A DNA stretch of 64,000 nt. It comes from Shinisaurus crocodilurus. Lineage: Eukaryota; Chordata; Lepidosauria; Squamata; Shinisauridae. The position numbers were made by a program, and so were the translations under genes. The notes beneath the pieces were generated by a model that was not told where the DNA came from, searched no databases, and saw nothing but the letters and a program-made list of their open reading frames with translations. The number at the start of each line of letters is the position of its first letter. The stretch's first letter is position 1. Where the stretch lies: assembly GCA_021292165.1 (NCBI GenBank), contig CM037876.1:289641938-289705937 (forward strand). The letters are read 5' to 3'. Positions 20,983 to 31,442 of this stretch are shown here, in pieces.

Positions 20983-21203
20983 AGGAACATAGGACGCTGC
21001 CATATACTGAGTCAGACCATTGGTCCATCTTCTATCCCAGTGTTCTCCAACCTTGGGCCCCCAGATGTTTTTGGCCTACAACTCCCAGCATGCCCCAGCC
21101 AGCTATGCTGGCTGGGGCATGCTGGGAGTTGTAGGCCAAAAACATCTGGGGGCCCAAGGTTGGAGAACACTTTTCTATCCCACTGAGCCACAGCCCCTCC
21201 CCA
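20983..21203 (-). mobile_element. tRNA-derived SINE remnant interrupted by a hAT MITE
   Basis: ggaacataggacgctgccatatactgagtcagaccattggtccatc is the SINE 3' part and tatcccactgagccacagcccctcc is its tRNA-like 5' part on the minus strand. Most of the SINE body had already been deleted before the MITE at 21038 landed. Confidence 0.72.
21038..21172. mobile_element. hAT MITE family A, complete, with perfect target duplication
   Basis: 135-bp palindrome. Target duplication ttctatcc at 21030-21037 and 21173-21180 is identical; the last base of the element has changed from G to T. Both arms carry ctacaactcccagcatgcc. Confidence 0.94.
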
Positions 21204-21975
21204 AGAGAATTTAAATTGTAGCAATGATTGCATCTCTGTGTATAAATTAGCACATGCAGATATTATGCAGTCGGTGTCCTCTTTCGCCCTCTTTCTTGAT
21301 GATGCATTCCTTCTCTTCTGACGATGTCTTTAGGGGTTTCCATGGCATGTATATTGGGCACCTTCCACTGAAGGGCACTACTTGGTCACCAACTGTAACA
21401 TTCTTATATGGTATGAAGGACTGTGGGAGAGTCTTGCAGCTGGGGTAAAAATGACCTTCAAAAGCTGGATTAGTACATTTCACACAAAATAGCTGTTATG
21501 GGGGAACGGGGGGGGGATGATGACAGTTTTGCTGGGTCACGAGGAAGGTTCTAAGTGGGGGAAAATGTTTTAAAAATTCAGGTTTGTATAAAGGGATTTT
21601 GTAAACCGGTGGGGTTCTGAACTTTGACCCCTTACCATTTGTGGTGATGTTAATGAAAGTTTGTAGTTTGTCTGTTATGAAAATAGACAAAATTTTGTGG
21701 GTTCCCCCCCCCCTTCTCTATGTGCCTTTTCCCCACACAAAATGGAAAGAACAGATTCTGGATTAAGCATTTGTAAACTTGATGAGTAACTAATAAACAG
21801 AAACCCCTTGCACCGTATGCATAGTATTTTTCAGTTGTCCAAGGCATTCCAATTGTTGGAAAGTCTGGTGGGACGTACAACAGAGTTGTCTTATACGAAG
21901 AAAGTGCGGTAACACAGCATTTAGTGCTAGAGGGAATAAACACAGACTAGAGCCAATTTAGAAGTTCAAATCAAC
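21204..21975. other. No gene seen
   Basis: Unclassified moderately AT-rich sequence. Short frames on both strands have no known domain. Confidence 0.35.
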
Positions 21976-21978
21976 TTA

Positions 21979-22079
21979 GGGTGCAATCCTGTGCATGTTT
22001 AGACAGAAAAAGGTCCTGGTTGGGGAACGCTGGGAGTTGTACGGCCTTTTTTCTGTCTAAACATGCATAAGATTATACC
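21979..22079. mobile_element. Harbinger-like MITE, family B, degraded
   Basis: TTA then GGGTGCAATCCTGTGCATG at the left, gctgggagttgta in the middle, and tctgtctaaacatgcataagatt at the right. The central left arm is deleted. Confidence 0.72.
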
Positions 22080-22360
22080 TTTCCTTTTTAGCTCTCTCTC
22101 TCTCTCTCTTTACACATCATCAAAGAAGGCTATCTAACACTGTTTAACTACAAGCAACTCCTAATGCTGCGAGTGTGAGTGTAAGTAAGCAAAGGCATGA
22201 GATATGGTTACTTGCTTCCCTAAGGGAAGGGAGCACATGTTGCCTGTTGCAGAGGTGAAGAGGAAGGGGGGGGGGAGTAGGAGAAAGGAACCGAACAAGT
22301 TACCGAACAACAAGATGGATGAACAAGACAAGTGGCTGTTGATAATACAACATATTCTCT

Positions 22361-22773
22361 ATCTCCCCCTAGTGGTGGATGATCCTCCCACCACCCGACT
22401 TGTGGCCAGCTTGGTGAGCGCTGCCGCTGTGCCTGCCAAGCAGGGCCGAAAGTGAGTGCCAGCTGAGACGCTCGCCGGACTTCCAGGTTTCCCGTGGAGT
22501 GCTTTTTACGTAGAAAATGGCGTAAGATACATTAAAAGCGGCCGCGATTTGCGTAACTTGTGCAGATCGCAGCCGTTTTTAACGCATCTTACACTATTTT
22601 CTACGTAAAAAGTACTCCGGGGGGAACCTGGAAGTTGCTTCCCCAGCTCGGCTCGGGAGAATGCGACTTGAGCCGGGGAAGCGGGTAGGTCGAGCAGAGC
22701 TCAGGGGTCGAGCCAGGCGGGTTTGCCAGACTTCCACCCCCTGAATGAGCTCTGTGCACATCTCCCCCTAGTG
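22361..22773. repeat. GC-rich segment bounded by 14-bp direct repeats, with a 155-bp palindrome inside
   Basis: The 14-mer atctccccctagtg occurs at 22361-22374 and 22760-22773. Between them is GC-rich sequence quite unlike its flanks. Positions 22480-22556 and 22558-22634 form inverted arms of 77 bp, equal in length, identical at about 64 positions, with a single base (22557) between them. It may be a foldback transposon or a retroposed segment; I know no named family with this structure. Confidence 0.75.
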
Positions 22774-24250
22774 TCTGGAAGCATGTAGAGTTGTTTCTAT
22801 TATCCAATACCCATAAGGGTAGAATTGAACCCCAAAGCCATAAGATAACCAACATGTTTAGCCCCTGGTTTTTCTAGACAGTTTTCCATACATCTTAAAC
22901 CTGAGGCCAGGCCAGTGCTCTCCTGTCTAACCTCAAGACTTTGTAGATTCATGGGATTCAGTTTTGAATTTGCAATTATCTCCAAGGGCAGCTGTATACT
23001 ATTGTCAACTCTCAAACAGAAAATGGTCAAATATAAAATGTAACCCTGAGATGCAGACCCAGTGTCAGTGGCTGACATTGGGCAGTTGTCTGGGCCCCAA
23101 CATCCTGGCAGGGCCCACCACTGATGCCTGTCCTAGGCTCTTTTTAAAATGCCTCCAAATCATTCTTAGCAAGGTAGGGTGGCTTGTGGTTGCCATTTTT
23201 GTTTTCTTCAGTGCCCCACCATGTTTTTGTGGTGGCGGCCATTTTTGCTGTCATTCGCCCCAGAATGACTCAACTTCAGGGGCTTTGTTGGAAGCAGTTA
23301 TGGCAGCTGCAAACTGCCCACCATCCAAGTTAGCCTCCTGGGCCCCATGTATCCTAGGGGTGCCCACCATTGTTGGAGGGTGCCCACAGGACAACACTTT
23401 GCTAAGAGCCCTCTCCTCAACCCTGGAGCTAGCTGTCCGAGATGGAGTGGATCCATGCTTGATATTGAACTTTCAGCGGAACTGACCCGCTGCCTCCGAA
23501 TCCTGTCTCCTCAACTTGTTTTGCTATCCAAACTCACACCCAAACCAGCCCTTCTTTCCCCCATCCCTCCCTGTCTCCAGCTGCAAACAGAGCACAATTG
23601 CAGTCAGCAAACATCAGAACAAACCCAAGATAACTTAAGCCCCCTGATGCACTTGCAAGCTCAGAGAGGCAGCGATGGAACAACAACAAAGCAGGAGAAG
23701 CAAAACAACTTGACATTATCGAGCTAATTGTGGCTGTCAGGAAACATCCCTTCCTAGCCCTGCAAACACATCACAAATAGCCGGAGTCCACCGGGTCATG
23801 TTTAAGTGTGGGAATGGTGGGTACTGTGGAAATCTAAGCTCTGCTGATGCAGAGTTGGAGGGCTATATCCTACTCCCACCTCCCAAACCAAACCATTGGC
23901 AAGCCAGAGCAACTGGCCAGTGCAAAGGCCAATTCATTGCTCTTGCAATATTTGAAAGCCATGCCAAAACATCCAGTTGGTCCTTCCTTTTGGCCCCTCC
24001 CTTAAGGAGGGCCATTGCGCAGCAAAATTACGAAAGCGGTGGGGAGCACAGATCTGCCCTCACCAAACTCCATTGAAAGGTCTGTAGGGTTCCCCTCTTC
24101 TCTGCCCTCTTCTTTTCCCCCTGCTCCGCAAACCTGCACTCTTGTGTAAAACAACAACAACAACAACAACACAAAAACAAAACAGCCTTTTGTATCTCAC
24201 TTCTCCAGCAGCATTGCCAGAAGAGAGAACTGGTCTCCTATCCACCTAGA
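22774..24250. other. No gene; partly unclassified repeat
   Basis: From 23060 (gtggctgacattgggcagttg...gggccc) to about 23460 the style resembles the hAT-like repeat at 51751-52120. The 173-aa frame at 22964-23485 and 126-aa frame at 23347-23727 overlap each other in different frames and show no domain. A (CAA)n run is at 24150-24173. Confidence 0.35.
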
Positions 24251-24251
24251 C

Positions 24252-24609
24252 CAGGTGTGGGGAACCTCAAGTCCTGGGGGCCAAATCCATCCCTCCTGGA
24301 GCACCAATCTGGCCCTCTAGAGTCCCTAGATGGCCATGCCCCCTTTCCCCCCAACCATCGTTTTGGTGTTTTTCCAGCTTTTGTGCAGTCATCCCCACCA
24401 CCCCCATTCGAAAAGGCTGAAATGCCTCTCCTAACGTTTTGCTACTGGCAGAAAACGCTTTGCTACAATATATTTGCAATTTTGGGGGGGGGTATGTTTG
24501 GCCTTGTCCCCCTTCTGCCTTCAGCCTTGCCCATTACTGGAATGTGGCCCCTGAGAGCTTCTCCAAAAGTTGAACTTGGCCCTCAGGTTGAAAGCGGTCC
24601 CGCACCTAA
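24252..24609. mobile_element. hAT-like element, family F
   Basis: Starts caggtgtggggaacctcaag and ends gaaagcggtcccgcacct, an imperfect terminal inversion. Internal words gttttgctactg and tttggcc are shared with 39985-40340 and 55621-56035. The 191-aa frame across it is not a gene. Confidence 0.6.
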
Positions 24610-24959
24610 ACAAACAAAGGAAAGAGAAGAGAAGGAAGGGAGGCTCCACTCCCCAAATTTGGTGATGTTGGTGGTGCTGCTGCAGGAGGTGAGGATGCAT
24701 GATTGGATCCCTCTTTTACACAGCAAACCACAGCTGCTATCAGGAAACAACCAAAACTACACCCTTCACTCCATGAAGCTGGATAGCCAGCTCTCTCTCT
24801 TTCTTTTGTTCTGGCCTGTAACAGTATTCTGATCAGGAAAAATGCTTTGCTCAGTCCTTTTTCTCTCCATGCCCAGGAAACAGTTTCATTGGATGATCTG
24901 GACCGTGCATGTAAAAGACATTGTGTAGACTGTTCATAATACTGCCATCAGTGCCAAAC

Positions 24960-25230
24960 ACCTTTTTACAGGAGACAGGTTCAATTAAAATGCTGTAATT
25001 AATGAATTAGTAGATCAATTGAACTGATTAATTGATAAATGCTTTCAGTCTTAATTAACAGCGATATGGCCCATGAATGCTACCTCTGCTATTAAAGTGT
25101 GCTGATAAATAGGGAGAAAATGCCTCAATTTGGGTGCAAATTATAAGGTACACAATTAGAGACCACCAAAACAAACAGTTAAGGGGAGATGAACTAATAA
25201 ATTCAATGCAGTAAACTGACTTGGTAAAGT
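24960..25230. promoter_or_regulatory. Candidate conserved noncoding element (TAAT-rich)
   Basis: AT-rich, free of recognised repeats, with at least six ATTA/TAAT cores in 80 bp (taattaatgaattag, gattaattgat, cttaattaac). Such clusters are bound by homeodomain proteins in developmental enhancers. Calling it conserved is inference; I have no alignment. Confidence 0.35.
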
Positions 25231-25437
25231 CTGCAGTGTACTGTGGTACCTGCATCTTTAAATACAATTGTTCATGTATTCTCCTCTCAACCAACCCCTA
25301 TCTGGTGGACACATTTTTGCATTCTATTCTTGAGAAACATATAAAGTGTAAGCAAGTAACACAGGGCAGTATCCTATGTTACCCATGCACTAACCGGACT
25401 CACTGCTAGTGCAATGGGAAGCTAGTGGTTACAAAAG

Positions 25438-25576
25438 AGTCAGTGTGGTGTTGTGGTTAGAGTGTCGGACTGGGACTCGGGAGATCTGGGTTCTAGTCCT
25501 CACCCAGGGGATGAAACTCACTGGGTCAGGTGACTGGGCCAGTCACTAATTCTCAGCCTGACCTACCACATAGTCT
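25438..25576 (+). mobile_element. Sauria-type SINE, 5' part only
   Basis: tRNA-like head (gtgttgtggttagagtg, ctgggttctagtcc) and the gtgactgggccagtcac box, ending abruptly at ctaccacatag. A 3' piece of the same family (ctaacctacatcacagggttgttgtg) lies at 26236-26270, possibly the rest of the copy after an insertion. Confidence 0.8.
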
Positions 25577-25696
25577 CGAACTGCCCTTAAAATGCTGGGA
25601 CCATCCCGAAAACCCTTAAGCCATCACGGCTTCTCACTTTTGTTATGCAGAGTCCCGAATTCCCCTGCCTCCCGCAAACTACTTTAAGATGCTCTT

Positions 25697-25770
25697 GAAG
25701 GGGCCATGGGCAAAATTGCAGCTAAATGAAAACTTTTAGCTTAGCTGCAATTTTGCCAATGGCCCCTTTA
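25697..25770. repeat. Inverted repeat with about 30-bp arms
   Basis: gaaggggccatgggcaaaatt...gcagcta pairs with tagctgcaattttgcc...aatggcccctt across an approximately 10-nt loop, with one internal mismatch. Unknown family. Confidence 0.65.
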
Positions 25771-25776
25771 AGATAG

Positions 25777-26805
25777 CTCTGCTTAGGCTCAAATGGCTGC
25801 CTGCGGAAAGAAAGAGAGCCGGGTAGGAACAGAGGCGAGGATGGGTATGTGTGCGCGTGTGCAGAGGGAGAGGTGAATAAGGGAATTTATCACATGATTC
25901 CTACCTTTATATTGCCAAAGATTTGGGGCCAGTTCGTACGCATTTCTGCTCATTTCCAGGGTTGCTTTTGGGAGCGCTGGTTCCTGTTGTGCTAGTGGCG
26001 AGTCCTACAGGGGCAACAGAACTAGCAGAGGCACAGCAGCAGTATAGGACACTGCCATAGTGAGCAATACTAAAGTGGGGCTGAATATCCAGCATCCACT
26101 TTTGCACGAACCTTTGCCTCCTGTGAGTGTGTGGGGCTATTTAGTGAGTTTCAGGGGTGCAGACAAATTCTACAAATGTCGGGGAAGAGATTGTCTTCCC
26201 CTTAAAGGTGAGTTGGCTGAAGGTCTCTGTGTCAAGCTAACCTACATCACAGGGTTGTTGTGAAGATAAAATGGTGAAAAAATATATCTTGCTGAACTTC
26301 CTAGGAAGGACCATATATTTAAGAAGAAGGAGAAAGAAGCAGGAGGAGGAAAGCAGCAGTATGGAGAAGTCTCTTCCCTGATGATTCCCAAAAGCTGGCC
26401 TGGTAATAGGTCCCCACATTTCTCCCCAGAAGCTTGTTTATTTTCTATGTACATCTCCTTCCACCCAGCCTGGCCACCCTATAAATGAATGAAAATAGTT
26501 GCTGGCTTGTGGCTTGCATTCTAAAGTGTTCTTTAATACTCCCCCACCCCACTGGAGTTTTAAAATTTGGAAATCAAGTTAAAAAGAGGTAGCAAAATAA
26601 ACAACAATGCAGCCCACACATAAAGACACAACAAGACCACTACAGAAATGAAGAAACAGGAGAGTAATCTTGCGGGTGGGGTGGGTGGAATGAGCTCCGA
26701 CTCCGATGTCAGAAGAACAAGATTCCAAAGGCATGCCAGGCTCATGCTGGCAGGGCGAAAGGGAGGGAACAATGGCATTTTTGCTACTTTTTCCCTTTGC
26801 AGGCC
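25777..26805. other. No gene; SINE fragment and unclassified sequence
   Basis: Besides the Sauria 3' piece at 26236-26270 nothing is recognised. Overlapping short frames lack domains. Confidence 0.35.

Positions 26806-26848
<43 letters not shown>
26806..26848. repeat. (AAT)n microsatellite
   Basis: About 14 units directly before a Sauria SINE. Confidence 0.95.
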
Positions 26849-26872
26849 CCATCCCATTGGTTTCAAAGGAGG

Positions 26873-27098
26873 GGTGAGAGTGTTGGACTGGGACTTGGGA
26901 GATCCGGGTTCTAGTCCCCGCTCAGCCATGAAGCTCCCTGGGTGACTTTGGGCCAGTCACTGACTCTCAGCCTAACCTACCTCACAGGGTTGTTGTGAGG
27001 ATAAAATGGAGGAGGAGGAGGAGGAGGAAGATTATGTAAGCCGCCTTGGGTTCCTTGCAGGAAAAAAGGCGGGGTATAAATATAATAAATAAATACAA
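26873..27098 (+). mobile_element. Sauria-type SINE
   Basis: gtgagagtgttggactggg through the conserved body, a locally expanded (GGA)n run at 27008-27029, and tail ggcggggtataaatataataaataaat. The first bases of the tRNA head (the A box start) are missing. Confidence 0.87.
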
Positions 27099-27119
27099 AT
27101 CAATCTGTTTGGGGACATG

Positions 27120-28450
27120 CCTAGGAATGGGGGGGGGCTGTGAAAGCTGTGGATCCATTGCTTCTCATGACACACCCCCAACAGCCCCCCAGAATGCCTC
27201 CTTTCCCCCTCTCTCAGTCATCAGAGTTCAGGGATGCACAAGCCACAGAGGTTTCTATGGAGGCTGGGAGGGTGGTCCTGAAGTTAGATCTCTGTCTCTG
27301 CCCACAGAGGGGAGATCTGAGAAATTCTGTGCCCACTGGGTCCCCACTTCCAGGGACCATAGGATTGCAGCCTGACGATTCTTTTATTGTTGACAAATGT
27401 TCCTGAAAGCGTATGCTATGTTTACACACACACGTACACACACACACACACACACCTGTTGTGAATCTCATCTGTTCCAAAAGGTATTTTTCCTAACAAG
27501 ATTTTTCCTCATATGTTTGTCTTTTTCCTCCATAATTCTCCAATTGTGCATAGTTTTCTCTCTCTCTCTTTCTGAAATGCAGTTCTTTCAAGATGGCTTT
27601 TGATGTGCAGTTAACAGATATGTTTTCATCCAAGCTTCTTGCCTTTCTGCCGATGCGTTTTGTCTTAACATATCATTCTGAAAAGCATTATCCTATTGAG
27701 CAAACAGAATAAAATGACTATCTTCTGGCTTACTGCACTATTTATAGTGATTTGAAACACACACGCGCACACACATCCACCCCATAGGACTCAATAGAAC
27801 TGTCATTTATAGGCCAGGAAATTGAGAAATGTTACCTCTTTTTGTGAATATATTTGTGTGTAGCAGTGTCTTGGACTACATCTGTAATTGCGGCTTTTCT
27901 TAGTGTTCTAGTGTTTGAAGGGTCTAGAAATTAAAGAGTCTTGACCTCTTGCTAGGGATGGATGAGTCGGTCCATTCCCAGTCCATGTCAGTTTCACATA
28001 TCTCATCCTCATGATCCAGCGCAATCCTATGGCTGCTAGACAGCGTATGGATGGCCATAGGATTTTTCAGAGACCCAGCTAAGAGGTCAGAAAATTGCTC
28101 TGATCTCGTAGCTGGGTCTCCGTGCTTGGAGTGCCCTCCCCCGCCCCATGGCTGGCATAGAAAGAACCACGCTGGCTGCATCTCTGAGGTTGCAGGAGTG
28201 ATCTTGGAGACAGGATTTAGGGGGCCTTCCAGGAGACGGGGAGGGGAAGAGACAGGAGCCCAGCCTCCTTCCCTCCTGCTCCAGAGCGCCTCAGCTAGAT
28301 GGCCAAAATTGACCATCTAGCTGAGTGGCAGGGCGGGAGAACCATGGAGTCAACCCTCACCTCCATGCTCCTCCTGCTCTCCATAGGATGCCTGTAATCT
28401 TCCTAATGCGGAGCGTTGCAGGCAGCCCAACTGGATTGCACTCATCATTG
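27120..28450. other. No gene; repeats with CAATCCTATG ends
   Basis: A (CA)n run is at 27424-27457. 28015-28440 is an unclassified repeat with inverted arms agacccagct... (28071-28092 with 28098-28119, 3 mismatches in 22) and ctcagctagatgg/ccatctagctgag (28290-28302 with 28313-28325, perfect). Similar GC-rich pieces are at 40810-41170 and 60190-60790. Confidence 0.45.
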
Positions 28451-28799
28451 ATTTTATATGCTGCTTTCCCTCAAAAAGTACCCAAAGCGGCTAACAACAC
28501 AACAGCAGGACGAGGACAAGAAAGCATATACCATTCCATCAATTACAATAGTACATCGTTACGATAATAAACAACCCAGACAGTTTCTCACTGATACTAA
28601 CATTATAGCATTTCAAATTAATTGCAAAAGAGGCAAAATCAATTATTACAGCATAATATCAATTATTATTTATCAGCAAAGTGTAAGCCAGAGCCAGATG
28701 CACCAAATAAACCTTCCCTATGCATTGAGGCATTAATAAACAATACAAACTGCAAGCAACTACTCCAGGACTACAAAACACAGGAAATAGCAACCTGCA

Positions 28800-29640
28800 G
28801 CAGCTAATCTCCCCTGTGCTCCACCCTCTTATCCTGGTGCAGTCCTCAAGACTCCCACAAAGACAGGGGTGGTGGTGTTTAGTCTTTTTGCTCTGTGCTC
28901 TGGACATTCCTACTACTTCTGGAGTGCCTGTGGTGGCTGCAGATATATACCCAGCCACTCTGGAAACCAGGTGTTTTCAATTTCCCCAAGGCAGAACTCA
29001 CCATGCTCCACTCTCTCATCCTGGAGCAGTTCTCAAGGCTCCAACAGAGACATGACATATTTGTAGGGATTGGGCCCACTCTTCCTACAGAGGAGGATCT
29101 GGGAACAGATTCTGAGGAAGAGGGGGAGGAGTTGGAAGGGAGGGAAGAGGCACCTGAAGCCTTCAAGGCCAGGGGACTTGGAGATAAACTCAACAGGCAG
29201 GGAGGATCAACTGGTGTCAAATTCCATGGGAAAGCAGTGTGAGCTCTTTGAGTGGGGCAAATCTGGCATTGCTAACCCCTGGGTCGGAGGTCAGCTAAGG
29301 AGGATGGACCAGCTGAGCAGTGTCAGGCGCTCCAAGAGATTGGCCCTTAAGAATAAGGAACTGCCTTAGGGGTGTGGTTGTGGGTAATTTGAGTCTGGAA
29401 GGGAGGAGAGGTTCCCAGTTTGGAATCAACTTCTCAAGAATAGGGCAATCTTCCTTAATGGCTAGTATTCTAACTAAGCTTGAGTCCTTTGTGATTGATC
29501 CTGCAACTCACTTCTTTTGCACTTCTAAGCCAGTTTGCTAGGCTGGCATCTGTCCTAATAAAGCTTTTCGGTTAGAAGCCAGTGTGTGGATCTTTTGGAA
29601 GGAGGAGGGGAAGTACGGCCTGGACAATATTCATGATATG
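28800..29640 (+). mobile_element. LTR-like block
   Basis: It includes a purine-rich stretch (gaggaagagggggaggag, 29115) like other LTR-like blocks here, then aataaagcttttcgg (29557), a polyA signal followed by a short U5-like piece. No clear TATA box or target duplication was fixed. Overlapping frames of 79-115 aa carry no retroviral or host domain I recognise. Confidence 0.4.
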
Positions 29641-29994
29641 TTCAATCATAAGCCTGTTTTGTCCGATTTCTGCATCAATCTGCTTTAAAAAAAAAAAAAA
29701 GCACAGAAATCTATGATTTTGGAAGTTCCAAAATTGTTGCTTAACATGACTTGAGAGAAGAAAATTGCCCTGGGAGTAGTGTTCATAGACTTTTTCTCAT
29801 CCAGTCTCCATCCACATGCATAAGATCTCTCCCCTCTGGAATATAATTTCCTTCCAAATTTAGGTTAAGGTTATTTGAACACATTTATTGTATTAAAATG
29901 CATAAGAAGCGTAAATATAATGTATGAAAATGACCACATACACACCTCGTTGCAGGTCAACAACTACACATGTCTACTCACCCATCTTGTTCAT

Positions 29995-30032
29995 GGCTTC
30001 TAGTAATCACAATGCAGTGATTACTAGAAGCC
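29995..30032. repeat. Perfect 16-bp snap-back at the CR1 5' junction
   Basis: ggcttctagtaatcac (29995-30010) and gtgattactagaagcc (30017-30032) are exact complements with a 6-nt loop. The right arm is normal CR1 sequence, so the left arm is an inverted copy of it. Confidence 0.9.
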
Positions 30033-31280
30033 AGCATGGATTTGTCAAGAACAAATCCTGTCAGACTAATCTGATCTCATTTTTTGATCGGGTAACCTCC
30101 CTTGTGGACTGTGGGAATGCTGTGGACATTATATATCTGGACTTCAGCAAAGCTATCGACAAAGTGCCTCATGATATCCTGATTAGTAAGCTAGCTAAGA
30201 GTGGGCTAGATGGAAGAACTATCAGGTGGATCCACAATTGGCTACAGAATCGGACTCAAAGAGTGCTTATCAATGGTTCCTTCTCAAACTGGGGAGAGGT
30301 AACGAGCGGGGTACCACAAGGCTCGGTCCTGGGCCTGGTGCTCTTCAACATTTTTATTAATGACTTGGATCAGGAGGTACAGGGAATGCTTATCAAATTT
30401 GCAGATGACACAAAGTTGGGTGGAACAGCTAATACTCTGGAAGACAGAAACAAAATTCAAAGTGACCTCGATAGGCTGGAGCGCTGGGCCGAAAACAACA
30501 GAATGAAATTTAATAGGGATAAATGCCAAGTGCTGCACCTAGGGAGAGGAAACCAAATGCAGAGTTACAGAATGGGGGACACTTGGCTCAACAATACTAC
30601 AAGTGAGAAGGATCTTGGAATTGTGGTAGATCACAAACTGAATATGAGCCAGCAATGCGATGTGGCTGCAAAGAAGGCAAATGCAATTTTGGGCTGTATT
30701 AATAGAAGTATAGCTTCCAAATCGCGGGAAGTGATAATTCCCCTTTACTCGGCACTGGTTAGGCATCTTGAGTACTGCGTCCAGTTCTGTGCACCTCACT
30801 TTAAGAAGGACATAGTCAAACTGGAGAGGGTTCAGAGGAGGGCAACAAGGATGATAAAGGGACTAGAAACAAGGCCCTATGAGGAGAGACTGAAAGAACT
30901 GGGCATGTTTAGCCTTCAGAAGAGGAGACTGAGGGGAGATATGATCGCACTCTTCCAGTATTTGAAGGGATGTCACACAGAGGAGGGCCAGGATCTCTTC
31001 TCGATCATCCCAGTTTGCAGGACACGGAATAATGGGCTCAAGTTACAGGAACCTAGATTCCACCTAAACATCAGGAAAAATTTCCTGACTGTCAGAGCAA
31101 TAAGACAATGGAATCAACTACCTAGGGAGGTCGGTGGGCTCTCCCACTCTGGAGGCATTCAAGGTGCAGCTGGACAGACATCTGTCAGAGATGCTTTGAC
31201 CTGGATTCCTGCATTGAGCAGGGGGTTGGACTCGATGGCCTTGTAGGCCCCTTCCAACTGTACTTTTCTATGATTCTATA
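30017..31280 (+). pseudogene. CR1 LINE with partial reverse transcriptase ORF
   Basis: The longest coding remnant in the window. The frame 29924-31246 (440 codons) is open; true CR1 sequence starts near codon 32. Motifs in order: QHGFVKNKSCQTNL, then IIYLDFSKAIDKVPH (RT motif A, where CR1 usually has AFDKV), GVPQGSVLG (motif B), KFADDTKL (catalytic FADD), [35 protein letters not shown] and WNQLPREV. After PREV a one-base insertion shifts the frame and the last 40 residues are out of frame. The endonuclease and the first RT motifs are missing through 5' truncation. The 3' end reads ctatgattctat, typical of CR1. Inactive, though well preserved. Confidence 0.95.
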
Positions 31281-31442
31281 CCTCTCAACAGGAGTATGAC
31301 ATGTGCAAGAAACAGGGAGCTGTATTCACACATTCAAAATGTAGATACAGTGTATGGGTGTTTATCTTTCTAAGGTTGCAGTACAAGTCTCTTTGTGGGT
31401 ATAAGGGCTCTCAGAATCCACTTTTGCTGCCCATCTCTTAGT

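Noticed and set aside
22964..23727. 173-aa and 126-aa plus-strand frames as a gene
   Set aside because: They overlap in different frames, are rich in low-information words, and part of the region resembles a hAT-like repeat.
24257..24832. 191-aa frame
   Set aside because: It lies over a hAT-like element and shows no domain.
28800..29242. Retroviral or Gypsy coding region
   Set aside because: Frames of about 100 aa show no gag, protease, RT or integrase motif; an LTR-like noncoding piece is the better reading.
29924..31246. 440-aa frame as a host reverse transcriptase gene
   Set aside because: It is a 5'-truncated CR1 with a typical CR1 tail and no own start context; other fragments of the same protein are scattered in the window.
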